From contig USSI01000026.1 in NCBI GenBank assembly GCA_900557315.1, positions 1-11,659 on the forward strand: a DNA stretch of 11,659 nucleotides, given 5' to 3'. Positions 6,000 to 11,659 of the stretch are shown one piece after another. Source of the DNA: an uncultured Butyricicoccus sp. (GTDB taxonomy: Bacteria > Bacillota > Clostridia > Oscillospirales > Butyricicoccaceae). The notes under the pieces are model-generated. The model worked only from the letters and a program-made list of their open reading frames with translations. It had not been told where the DNA came from and searched no databases. Positions within the stretch are counted from its first letter, which is position 1. Every line of letters begins with the position of its first letter. Made by a program: the position numbers and the translations under genes.

Positions 6000-7238
6000 T
6001 TATTCCGCAGCGGTTTCCGCACCGGCGGCCTGCCCGGTTCCTGCATCCGCGGCAGCGTCTGCACCCGCAGCATCCTGCTCTGCTTCCGCATCCGCGGCAG
6101 CGTCCTCCTCAGCGGCCTGTTCGGACTGCTCCGTCGTCGCTGCAGCTGCGGTGAGCGTATCCTGCACCTCGGCCGGCAGGTAATCCTGCACGTTTTCCCA
6201 TGTGATCTGGTCATAGGTATCGGTCGTCTGCACGTCCGCGCCGTCCAGCCACTCGGTAAACAGGTTATCCATGGTAGCGCCCATGGCGGCAACCAGCTCA
6301 TCGTGGTAAACATCCAGCTGGCCCTCATAATCAACCGGGACGCGCTTGATGATATGGTAACCCTCCGTGGTCTCGACCAGGCCGGACACCTCGCCCTCCT
6401 TGAGCGCAAGCGCCGCCTCATAGAACGGCTGGAGCATCTGGCCCTCGACAAAGATGTAACCGTTCGGATAGCTTGCCAGGCCGGGGTCCTCGCTGACTTC
6501 ATTCATCACGTCTTCGAAGTTCTCGCCCGCGTTCAGGCGGTCAAGCACCTCCTGCGCCGCAGCCTTGGCTTCCTCGTTCGTACGGGTCTCGCCGGTCATC
6601 TGGTTGTTCAGGGCAATCAGGATATGCTCTGCGGCGATGGCGTCGCCCTCCGGATAGGTCTCCTTGAGCTGCGCCAGCAGTTCTTCATCCGTCGGGTTAT
6701 TCACACCGTTTTCGCCGTAGTAATAGTCCTCCAGCGCCTGGTAGCACGCGCTGACATACGCCATGTTGGAATACAGGTCCGGGGTAAAGCCGGACTGCGC
6801 CAGCATCAGGTTGTACAGTTCTTCACCGTACTGGTCAATGGGGTCCTGCACCTGGCTCTTCAGTTCCTTCTGCTGTGCATAGCTCAGCTGCAGGCCGGCC
6901 TCGTCAAATTCCTGCTTGACCACATGGGCCGCAATAACCTGGTTATAGGCTGCGGTTTGCGCCATCTCGCCCAGTGCGGGCGCAAACTCCTCGTTATTCC
7001 AAACGTCGGTCAGGCCAAAGCTGGCATACATATTGGCGTAATACTGCATGTAGTTATACACCATGCCCGCATACTCATCCGCACGGACTTCCTCTCCGTT
7101 GACCGTCATGACGACCGGCGCATCGCTCTGGATATTTTTGTAGTGGATGGTCGTACTGCTGACGCCCCACACGGTAGCGCCCATAGTGACCGCCACCATC
7201 ACGACCAGCGCGGCTGCGCGCTGTACTAATTTGCTCAT
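6000..7238 (-). CDS. Membrane-anchored parvulin-type peptidyl-prolyl isomerase (PrsA/SurA-like foldase)
   Basis: This 412-residue protein catalyses cis-trans isomerisation of prolyl bonds and probably helps exported proteins fold outside the membrane. Residues 7-26 are a hydrophobic signal anchor after a short basic start (MSKLVQR). No lipobox cysteine is present, so unlike PrsA it should be anchored by its helix or released by signal peptidase. A SurA_N/PrsA-like helical region (about 40-195) precedes the parvulin rotamase domain (about 202-300), with AEHILIAL (203-210), NAGENFEDVMNEVSED (236-251) and EGEVSGLVETTEGYHIIKRV (281-300). Residues 363-412 are an Ala/Glu/Asp low-complexity tail with a repeated DAAADA. 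The ATG has AAGGAG nine bases upstream. It lies downstream of the ECF sigma operon in the same direction, but with its own promoter. Confidence 0.9.
   Translation of the reverse strand: MSKLVQRAAALVVMVAVTMGATVWGVSSTTIHYKNIQSDAPVVMTVNGEEVRADEYAGMVYNYMQYYANMYASFGLTDVWNNEEFAPALGEMAQTAAYNQVIAAHVVKQEFDEAGLQLSYAQQKELKSQVQDPIDQYGEELYNLMLAQSGFTPDLYSNMAYVSACYQALEDYYYGENGVNNPTDEELLAQLKETYPEGDAIAAEHILIALNNQMTGETRTNEEAKAAAQEVLDRLNAGENFEDVMNEVSEDPGLASYPNGYIFVEGQMLQPFYEAALALKEGEVSGLVETTEGYHIIKRVPVDYEGQLDVYHDELVAAMGATMDNLFTEWLDGADVQTTDTYDQITWENVQDYLPAEVQDTLTAAAATTEQSEQAAEEDAAADAEAEQDAAGADAAADAGTGQAAGAETAAE
6043..6104 (-). repeat. 17-nt direct repeat pair in the Ala/Glu-rich PPIase tail
   Basis: The plus-strand word GCATCCGCGGCAGCGTC occurs at 6043-6059 and again at 6088-6104, exactly 45 nt (15 codons) apart and in frame. 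It encodes DAAADA twice. This suggests the tail grew by in-frame duplication and may vary in length between strains. Confidence 0.7.
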
Positions 7239-7280
7239 GATACGATTCTCCTTGTAAACATACTCAAACAGACTTTAATC

Positions 7281-7309
7281 AGTATAGCACTTTTTCCATA
7301 GCGATACAA
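7281..7309 (-). promoter_or_regulatory. Sigma-A-type promoter of the PPIase gene
   Basis: On the minus strand TTGTAT (7309-7304) and TATACT (7286-7281) are separated by 17 bp, about 43 bp before the PPIase ATG. The space between them includes an imperfect inverted repeat, GTATAGC (7282-7288) with GCGATAC (7301-7307), matching at 6 of 7 positions. That could be an operator, but AT-rich promoters often give such symmetry by chance. Confidence 0.7.
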
Positions 7310-7326
7310 GGAAAAACACAAAATCG

Positions 7327-8862
7327 TCACAAACCCGTATCCGTCTGTCCGCCGTCCCGGCCGACAGCCTCAAACAGGCCGAGATGCTGGCGAAGGGTGT
7401 TATCTGTCCAGCCCGAGGCCAGCTCCGCAGGGGTCCGGTACGGCAGGCTGAACGGCCACACGCGGTGCCGGTAGTTCAGCATGGTGTTGCCATGCAACCG
7501 GGCCGTATATTCCAGATCGCGCAGCTGCAGGATATACAGCACATAGCCGCGCTGATCCTGCGCGCCGAAGGGATAGCTGACTGTGCCGGTGATGCGCGGA
7601 TCGCTCTGTGTGCCGAAGAACCAGTCGTCCGTCGTCACCACGCCGTCGTTCAGGCGCGGGATCGGCGCAGTATATGCCTGCCCGTCCTTTTCATAGAGCA
7701 GTGCGCCGCCGATCTGCCCGGTCAGGTACTCGTAGCTATCCTGCCAGCCCAGCATGACCGCATCGCCCCAGTGCGCGCCCCCCTGCTGCCATGCAAACCA
7801 GTTGAGCACCGCCATGCGGCTGTCCGGCAGTTCGATATAGGCCATACGGGACAAAAGCGTCGGGCACGGGTCCACCCAATCACGGTTCTCCGGTGCAGGC
7901 GGGACAAAATCGTACGCCAGCGACTCCTCCGGCATCTCTGCCTGCCGCATCCGCTCCTCATGGCTGTCCGAGGTGTGAAAGATCAGCGTTTCCTCCTGCA
8001 CATCCACGCGCAGCGCCCCTTCGAGCGCGCGGACATGTTCGTCCGGCAGGTCGGCCAGCACGTCCTCCGGCAGGCCGAGCGCCGCCAGCGCCTGCCGCGT
8101 TTCGGCCTCGCCCTGTGTCTCGGGTACAGGCTGGGCGTCCAGCCGCGGATGGTTGACGCAAAAGCTCGTGAGCAGCACCAGCACAAGGCACAGCAGCAGG
8201 TAGCCCCATTTGAGCAGGCCGCTGCTCATCCGCACGGGCGCGGGCACAAAGCAATATCCTGCGCCCCCCAGCGAGCCGCCCACCCGTGCAAGCGAGCGGA
8301 TAATCAGCGCAAACGCCGCAATCATCGGGATAAACGCCAGCCAGCTCTGCGCGAGCGGCGAGAACGCCAGCACCACGATCACCAGCTGCCAGATGACCGC
8401 CGCGCGCAGCGGGTCGCCCTGCTGTTCGATGCCCGCCTCGCGGCAGATGCGCCGCAGTCCCGCGCGCAGTGCGAGCAGCTGGATGATCTGCACGCCCATG
8501 GCCGCAAAACCCAGCGCGTAATTCAGCGCGCCCGACGGCAGCCACGGCGTCACGTCGAGCACAAGCACCACGGCCTGCCAGATCAGCCGCACGAGCGACA
8601 ACGCCCAGGCCAGCCGGAAGGCCGGGCCGCTGCGCCGCAGGGTGCGGAAACCCAGGTATTGCAGCACAATGCCCAGCGTGGGCAGCAGGTATTGCAGATA
8701 CAGGAAGTTGAGCGTGATCCCGGTCAGCGCCATGCCCGTCACGATGCGGGTGATTGGTTCGTACCAGGGGTTGACCTCTTCGACCACCGCCTCGCCGGGT
8801 ACTGTCCCGGCCATCTGCCGCTCGATCATCTCATCGAAGGGATTCCGTTCGGGTCCGGTCAT
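7327..8862 (-). CDS. Seven-TM protein with large extracytoplasmic domain, probable ECF anti-sigma factor/sensor
   Basis: I do not recognise a named family. The 511-residue protein has a short acidic N-terminus (1-35), then about seven membrane segments (near 36-52, 54-72, 82-104, 112-134, 153-171, 173-190, 217-236). Basic loops (RTLRRSG; RAGLRRICR; RSLARVGG) place the N-terminus inside and the 275-residue C-terminal region outside. The outer region is rich in Trp/Tyr and has no catalytic motif I can identify. No zinc HxxxCxxC anti-sigma motif is present. Its ATG overlaps the stop of the sigma gene by four bases (ATGA), with GGGAGGTGA inside the sigma gene as its ribosome-binding site, so equal co-synthesis is expected. 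By analogy with ECF loci it likely holds the sigma factor at the membrane through its cytosolic N-terminus or loops; that role is inferred from context. Confidence 0.75.
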   Translation of the reverse strand: MTGPERNPFDEMIERQMAGTVPGEAVVEEVNPWYEPITRIVTGMALTGITLNFLYLQYLLPTLGIVLQYLGFRTLRRSGPAFRLAWALSLVRLIWQAVVLVLDVTPWLPSGALNYALGFAAMGVQIIQLLALRAGLRRICREAGIEQQGDPLRAAVIWQLVIVVLAFSPLAQSWLAFIPMIAAFALIIRSLARVGGSLGGAGYCFVPAPVRMSSGLLKWGYLLLCLVLVLLTSFCVNHPRLDAQPVPETQGEAETRQALAALGLPEDVLADLPDEHVRALEGALRVDVQEETLIFHTSDSHEERMRQAEMPEESLAYDFVPPAPENRDWVDPCPTLLSRMAYIELPDSRMAVLNWFAWQQGGAHWGDAVMLGWQDSYEYLTGQIGGALLYEKDGQAYTAPIPRLNDGVVTTDDWFFGTQSDPRITGTVSYPFGAQDQRGYVLYILQLRDLEYTARLHGNTMLNYRHRVWPFSLPYRTPAELASGWTDNTLRQHLGLFEAVGRDGGQTDTGL

Positions 8863-9386
8863 CGCTCGTCACCTCCCATCGCTTTCTGCAGGCGGCGGCG
8901 CAGCCGGTACAGCCGTCCCTCGACCGCCCGCTCGCTCAGCCCCATCTCAGCCGCGATCTGCGCGGTGGACTGCAAATAGTAATATTTGCGGTAAAAGAGC
9001 TGCCGCTCCGGCGCGCCGAGTGCATCGACTGCGCGCCGCAGCAGCGCCATCCGTTCGCGCTGCAGCACCTCGTCCTCGGGCGAGGGCGAAGCCCCCGCCT
9101 GCCCGTCCCATTCCCCGTCCGGCGCGCGCCCCCGCCGCCTCCGGTCGGCCGCTGCATTGCGCGCCACCGCGGTCAGCCACGCGGCAAGGCTGCCCCGGGC
9201 GCGGTCAAAGGAGGAAATCTTCTCCCACACGCGCAGGTACACGTCGCTGACGCATTCCTCGACATCCTGTGCGTCCGGCAGGATGCCCCGCACGATGTAT
9301 CGCACCATGCTGCCGTACTGTTTTTGCAGCAGGGCGATACCCTCCTGGTCGCCCGCGGCAAGCAGTTCAAGTATCCGGTCATCCAT
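8859..9386 (-). CDS. ECF-type RNA polymerase sigma factor
   Basis: The 175-residue protein redirects RNA polymerase to a stress or envelope regulon. It has the two ECF domains: sigma-2 (about 22-85), with DVEECVSDVYLRVWEKI (41-57) and WLTAVARNAAADRRRR (70-85), then an acidic linker (about 86-108), and sigma-4 (about 113-170), with the helix-turn-helix TAQIAAEMGLSERAVEGRL (141-159). Region 3 and region 1.1 are absent, as in all ECF factors. Start: ATG with AAAGGGGG about seven bases upstream. It is translationally coupled to the downstream multi-TM gene, the usual sigma/anti-sigma layout. No strong sigma-A promoter is seen upstream; TAATAT (9426-9421) is a possible -10 with a poor -35, and a GGTAAC element (minus strand, about 9462-9457) may be an ECF -35. 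Autoregulation is therefore possible but unproven. ECF subgroup not assigned. Confidence 0.9.
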   Translation of the reverse strand: MDDRILELLAAGDQEGIALLQKQYGSMVRYIVRGILPDAQDVEECVSDVYLRVWEKISSFDRARGSLAAWLTAVARNAAADRRRRGRAPDGEWDGQAGASPSPEDEVLQRERMALLRRAVDALGAPERQLFYRKYYYLQSTAQIAAEMGLSERAVEGRLYRLRRRLQKAMGGDER

Positions 9387-9487
9387 ACCGCCGCCCCCTT
9401 TCCCTATCTGTCTTTACCCTATATTACGGCGATTTCGCGTCCATCCCACGGGTTTGTTACCATATTGTAAACTTTTCTCAGCCGCGC

Positions 9488-9517
9488 TTGCCCCCTTCCA
9501 CGCAATCGAGGTACAAT
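9488..9517 (+). promoter_or_regulatory. Probable sigma-A promoter of the small exported-protein gene
   Basis: TTGCCC (9488-9493) and TACAAT (9512-9517) are spaced by 18 bp, giving a start near 9524. That leaves only 7 nt before the first possible ATG (9531) but 19 nt before the ATG at 9543, which supports the later start. Confidence 0.55.
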
Positions 9518-9542
9518 AACAGCAGAAAGGATGGAGATGGAT

Positions 9543-9965
9543 ATGCGCAATCGTGAATTAGGCGTGCTGATTATTGGGATTCTGTGTATCGCCCTCCTGG
9601 CTGTCACCGAATGGCTGCTGCCGCTGCACGGGCTGGATCCCGACCTCGGCGCCTCGTCGATGTACACCGAGCAGGAGCGCATGGACGCGGCAAAGGCCGT
9701 CGCGCGCTACTGCGACAACGAGCTGCTGCAGCTGACCTATCTGGGCGACGGACAGGCGGCGCGGGAGACCGCATATGCCAGCGATTCCGGCTATAAAGAG
9801 GCCATTGCGTTCCGCGGCGATTTCCGCACAGGCTGGCACGCGGAGGGCAACTCCCTGCCCTACACCACCTATACGGACTGCACCTGGCACCTCGGCCGCG
9901 TGGACGGCGGCGGCTGGCGCGTGTTCAGCAGCGGCTGGCGCGTGTTCAGCAGCGGCTGGGGCTGA
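9543..9965 (+). CDS. Small membrane-anchored or exported protein of unknown function
   Basis: The 140-residue product has a short basic start (MRNRE), one hydrophobic segment (7-26) as signal anchor, and an extracytoplasmic domain. The visible domain pattern is a helix (YTEQERMDAAKAVARYC), then LTYLGDG, KEAIAFRGDFRT, and an SLPYTTYTDCTWHLGRVDGG hairpin ending in WRVFSSGWG. This last part resembles a family of uncharacterised clostridial secreted proteins that end in 'TYTD-W-W-L-R-G-W-GY' (from memory; no family name assigned). No lipobox. Three in-frame ATGs (9531, 9537, 9543) follow AGAAAGG; I chose 9543 because GGAG (9533-9536) sits six bases before it and the promoter is too close for 9531. 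The gene is divergent from the ECF sigma factor, so it could be a regulon member, though its promoter looks like sigma-A. The C-terminus carries a tandem duplication. Confidence 0.75.
   Translation: MRNRELGVLIIGILCIALLAVTEWLLPLHGLDPDLGASSMYTEQERMDAAKAVARYCDNELLQLTYLGDGQAARETAYASDSGYKEAIAFRGDFRTGWHAEGNSLPYTTYTDCTWHLGRVDGGGWRVFSSGWRVFSSGWG
9910..9959 (+). repeat. 21-bp in-frame tandem duplication at the 3' end of the small exported-protein gene
   Basis: The unit at 9912-9932 is repeated without mismatch at 9933-9953, followed by a partial third copy (GGCTGG). It encodes GWRVFSS twice and then GWG. The perfect match of both copies indicates a recent slippage or duplication event that left the frame and the GWG end intact. 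Confidence 0.9.
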
Positions 9966-9981
9966 TCCCCCCGGATATGAA

Positions 9982-10012
9982 AAAACGGCACAGCGGTTTG
10001 CTGTGCCGTTTT
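9982..10012. terminator. Bidirectional terminator between the small exported-protein gene and wecC
   Basis: AAAACGGCACAGC and GCTGTGCCGTTTT form a perfect 13-bp stem with a 5-nt GGTTT loop, flanked by A and T tracts. It serves the plus-strand gene ending at 9965 and the minus-strand gene ending at 10026. Confidence 0.92.
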
Positions 10013-10025
10013 CTGTTGTGCGGTA

Positions 10026-11228
10026 TTACTCCATCAGGCCGACGCAGTCGTAATACAGCTTCTCGGCCATCTTCTGCTTGTTCTCCTTGAACAGCGTATG
10101 CCCCAGCGTAACCACCAGGTAATCCGCCTTCTGGAGGATCTCGTCAAAGGAGACGTTCGGGATGCCCTGCACCTCGCTGTCCTTTGCGAACGGCTCGCAG
10201 GCGATGACGCTGACGCCCTTGTCCTGCAGGATGTGGCAAAGCTCAATCGAGGGGGACTCACGCAGGTCGTCCACGTCCGGCTTGTAGGACAGGCCGAGCA
10301 CGCCGACCGTATCGGTCACCTTGGCGAGCGAGGACACGACCTTGTCCGCCACAAAGCGCGGCTTGTTCTCGTTGCGCTCGCGCGCGGCGAGGATGACCTT
10401 GGCCTCAGCCGGGAACTGCTCGTAGATAAACCACGGGTCCACCGCAATGCAGTGGCCGCCCACGCCCACGCCCGGGGTCAGGATGTTGACGCGCGGGTGG
10501 CAGTTGGCGAGCTTGATGAGTTCGAACACGTCGATGCCCATCTTGTCGCAGATGACCGACAGCTCGTTTGCATAGGCGATGTTGACGTCGCGGAAGGTGT
10601 TCTCGGTCAGCTTGCACATTTCGGCGGTCAGGTCGTCGGTCTTGTGCACCACGCCCTTCTCGAGCACCTTTTCATAGATCGAAGCCGCCATCTCAGCCGC
10701 CTCGGGCGTGCGCGCGCCGACAATGCGGTCGTTGTTCTTGAGTTCGTACATCATGTTGCCCGGGATGACGCGCTCCGGGCAGTGCGCGACGTGGATTTTG
10801 TCCATGTCGATGCCGGACTCCTCGGAGAGCACGCGCGCGAGCATCTCGGTAGTGTGCGGCGGCACAGTGGATTCGAGGATGACCAGGTTGGGCGCTTCGA
10901 GCACCTTGCCCGCCATCCGCCCCGCGGACTCGACATACTTGAGGTCAGCCTTGTGGCTGCCGGTCTCATCCTGATAGAACGGGGTCGGCACGGCGATATA
11001 GAACACGTCGGATTTGCTAAGCTCATTCGAGAAATGCAGGTGGCCGTGTGCGACCGCCTTTTCGAACGCCTCCTGCAGGCCCGGCTCGACGATATGGATA
11101 TGGCCGCCCTGAAGGGTTTCGATGGTTTTCTGATTCACGTCAAAGCCGCAGACCTCAAAGCCGGCTTCCGCGAGGGTGATCGCGGTCGGCAGGCCGATGT
11201 AGCCCAGCCCCATGACAGTAATTTTCAT
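10026..11228 (-). CDS. wecC: UDP-N-acetyl-D-mannosamine dehydrogenase-like NDP-sugar dehydrogenase
   Basis: This cytoplasmic enzyme of the UDP-glucose/GDP-mannose dehydrogenase family oxidises a UDP-sugar C6 hydroxyl to a carboxylate with two NAD+, making a uronic-acid precursor for cell-surface polysaccharide. The 400 residues fit the family. The N-terminal Rossmann fold has GLGYIGLP (7-14). The central domain has AHCPERVIPG (148-157) and LTENTFRDVNIAYANELS (207-224). The catalytic cysteine is C260 in GVGVGGHC, followed by IAVDPWF. The C-terminal UDP-binding domain has GLSYKPDVDDLRESPS (312-327). The ENTFRDVNIAYANEL run favours the WecC (UDP-ManNAc) type over UDP-glucose dehydrogenase. Exact substrate remains inferred: the usual partner, UDP-GlcNAc 2-epimerase, is not in the window. 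It is monocistronic with its own promoter; GAGG lies ten bases before the ATG. Confidence 0.85.
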   Translation of the reverse strand: MKITVMGLGYIGLPTAITLAEAGFEVCGFDVNQKTIETLQGGHIHIVEPGLQEAFEKAVAHGHLHFSNELSKSDVFYIAVPTPFYQDETGSHKADLKYVESAGRMAGKVLEAPNLVILESTVPPHTTEMLARVLSEESGIDMDKIHVAHCPERVIPGNMMYELKNNDRIVGARTPEAAEMAASIYEKVLEKGVVHKTDDLTAEMCKLTENTFRDVNIAYANELSVICDKMGIDVFELIKLANCHPRVNILTPGVGVGGHCIAVDPWFIYEQFPAEAKVILAARERNENKPRFVADKVVSSLAKVTDTVGVLGLSYKPDVDDLRESPSIELCHILQDKGVSVIACEPFAKDSEVQGIPNVSFDEILQKADYLVVTLGHTLFKENKQKMAEKLYYDCVGLME

Positions 11229-11262
11229 AATTTTCGTACCTCGTTCAGTAAAATCTTCTTAC

Positions 11263-11290
11263 ATTATACCACTTTTTTCGCGGAATTCAA
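11263..11290 (-). promoter_or_regulatory. Sigma-A promoter of wecC
   Basis: On the minus strand TTGAAT (11290-11285) and a perfect TATAAT (11268-11263) are separated by 16 bp, giving a start near 11256 and a leader of about 28 nt. Its -35 lies only 8 bp from the -35 of the divergent cysE promoter. Confidence 0.75.
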
Positions 11291-11298
11291 CGTAGTGT

Positions 11299-11327
11299 TT
11301 GAATTTATGCGCAAAGCCCGCTATAAT
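11299..11327 (+). promoter_or_regulatory. Sigma-A promoter of cysE
   Basis: TTGAAT (11299-11304), a 17-bp spacer and a perfect TATAAT (11322-11327) give a start near 11334. The leader of about 39 nt is too short for a T-box or other riboswitch. Confidence 0.8.
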
Positions 11328-11372
11328 GGATAGTGTTCTGATTTTATATCCAAGCGATAGGATGTATGTTTT

Positions 11373-11659
11373 ATGATTTTCAAGGGTCTGCTCGACGATG
11401 CGCGTTCGATCCGTGACCGCGATCCTGCTGCGCGCACCACGTTCGAAGTCTTTTTGCTCTACCAGGGCTTCCACGCACTGATCCTGCACCGGCAGGCGCA
11501 CTGGCTTTACAAACACAAGCGGTTTTTCCTGGCGCGCTGGCTTTCCCAGTTTGCCCGCCACCTGACCGGCATTGAAATCCATCCGGGCGCAACCATCGGC
11601 CGCCGCCTGTTCATCGACCACGGCATGGGCATCGTGTTCGGCGAGACCACCGTGATCGG
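11373..11659 (+). CDS. cysE: Serine O-acetyltransferase, N-terminal part, cut by window edge
   Basis: Transfers acetyl from acetyl-CoA to L-serine, giving O-acetylserine for cysteine synthesis in the cytoplasm. The open frame has no stop before the window end; 95 full codons are visible of the roughly 200-230 expected for short Gram-positive CysE. The N-terminal helical part has [20 protein letters not shown] (16-35) and [20 protein letters not shown] (57-76); the latter starts the left-handed beta-helix. H83 in FIDHGMG aligns with the catalytic His of known CysE. E68 sits where E. coli CysE has its partner Asp, a substitution I recall as usual in short CysE forms. The start at 11373 follows a weak AGGAT-type site. 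In Firmicutes cysS or a cysteine synthase gene may follow, but that lies outside. Family call is very secure. Confidence 0.93.
   Translation, partial: MIFKGLLDDARSIRDRDPAARTTFEVFLLYQGFHALILHRQAHWLYKHKRFFLARWLSQFARHLTGIEIHPGATIGRRLFIDHGMGIVFGETTVI

Noticed and set aside
5871..7229. 452-codon plus-strand open frame opposite the PPIase gene
   Set aside because: It crosses a strong bidirectional terminator and is antisense to a well-supported parvulin; no ribosome-binding site or domain.
7384..8979. 531-codon plus-strand open frame opposite the seven-TM gene
   Set aside because: The translation is Arg/Gln/His-rich shadow sequence with no domain; the minus strand has a coupled start, strong Shine-Dalgarno and clear membrane segments.
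10098..11333. 411-codon plus-strand open frame opposite wecC
   Set aside because: Antisense to a complete NDP-sugar dehydrogenase, runs through the divergent promoters, and shows no domain.
11328..11372. T-box or other cysteine riboswitch before cysE
   Set aside because: The leader from the mapped-by-sequence promoter is only about 39 nt, too short, and has no T-box-like structure.
11259..11621. 120-codon minus-strand open frame opposite cysE
   Set aside because: The opposite strand encodes an unmistakable CysE N-terminus with a consensus promoter; the minus frame is a shadow.
1..11659. Mobile elements, CRISPR arrays, tRNA or rRNA genes
   Set aside because: No transposase or integrase motifs, regularly spaced repeats, or cloverleaf/rRNA sequences were recognised on either strand.

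Overview
The window is GC-rich DNA (roughly 60% G+C by eye) with strong Shine-Dalgarno sites and consensus sigma-A promoters. Its gene content points to an anaerobic, spore-forming Clostridia member, plausibly a gut butyrate producer of the Oscillospiraceae/Butyricicoccaceae type: a butyryl-CoA dehydrogenase-like gene, a SleC/SpoIID-type cortex-lytic cluster, and an ECF sigma factor with a membrane partner. The taxon is inferred from gene families only.

Layout. 1-778 (minus): 5' part of a short-chain acyl-CoA (butyryl-CoA) dehydrogenase with a near-perfect promoter and a structured leader of about 110 nt. 779-1112: non-coding divergent region with a palindrome and a near-copy of the asnB start. 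1113-2939 (plus): complete glutamine-hydrolysing asparagine synthetase. 2997-3464 (minus): UPF0303/HbpS-like protein, convergent with asnB. 3543-5953 (plus): tightly packed three-gene operon encoding a transthyretin-like beta-domain protein, a SleC-like protein (SpoIID domain plus three peptidoglycan-binding domains), and a protein with two more peptidoglycan-binding domains. 6000-7238 (minus): membrane-anchored parvulin-type peptidyl-prolyl isomerase with its own promoter. 7327-9386 (minus): translationally coupled ECF sigma factor and seven-TM protein with a large outer domain, probably its anti-sigma/sensor. 9543-9965 (plus): small exported or anchored protein, divergent from the sigma factor, carrying a fresh 21-bp in-frame duplication. 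10026-11228 (minus): UDP-N-acetylmannosamine dehydrogenase-like NDP-sugar dehydrogenase. 11373-11659 (plus): 5' part of serine O-acetyltransferase cysE, cut by the window edge.

How it fits together. Most genes are ordinary housekeeping functions, arranged as divergent pairs with back-to-back promoters and convergent pairs sharing a hairpin terminator. Two blocks look like functional units. One is the cortex/peptidoglycan operon, whose proteins lack classical signal peptides, as expected if made in the mother cell. The other is the envelope-sensing block: sigma factor, multi-TM partner, downstream extracytoplasmic foldase and divergent small exported protein. I saw no mobile elements, CRISPR arrays, rRNA or tRNA genes.
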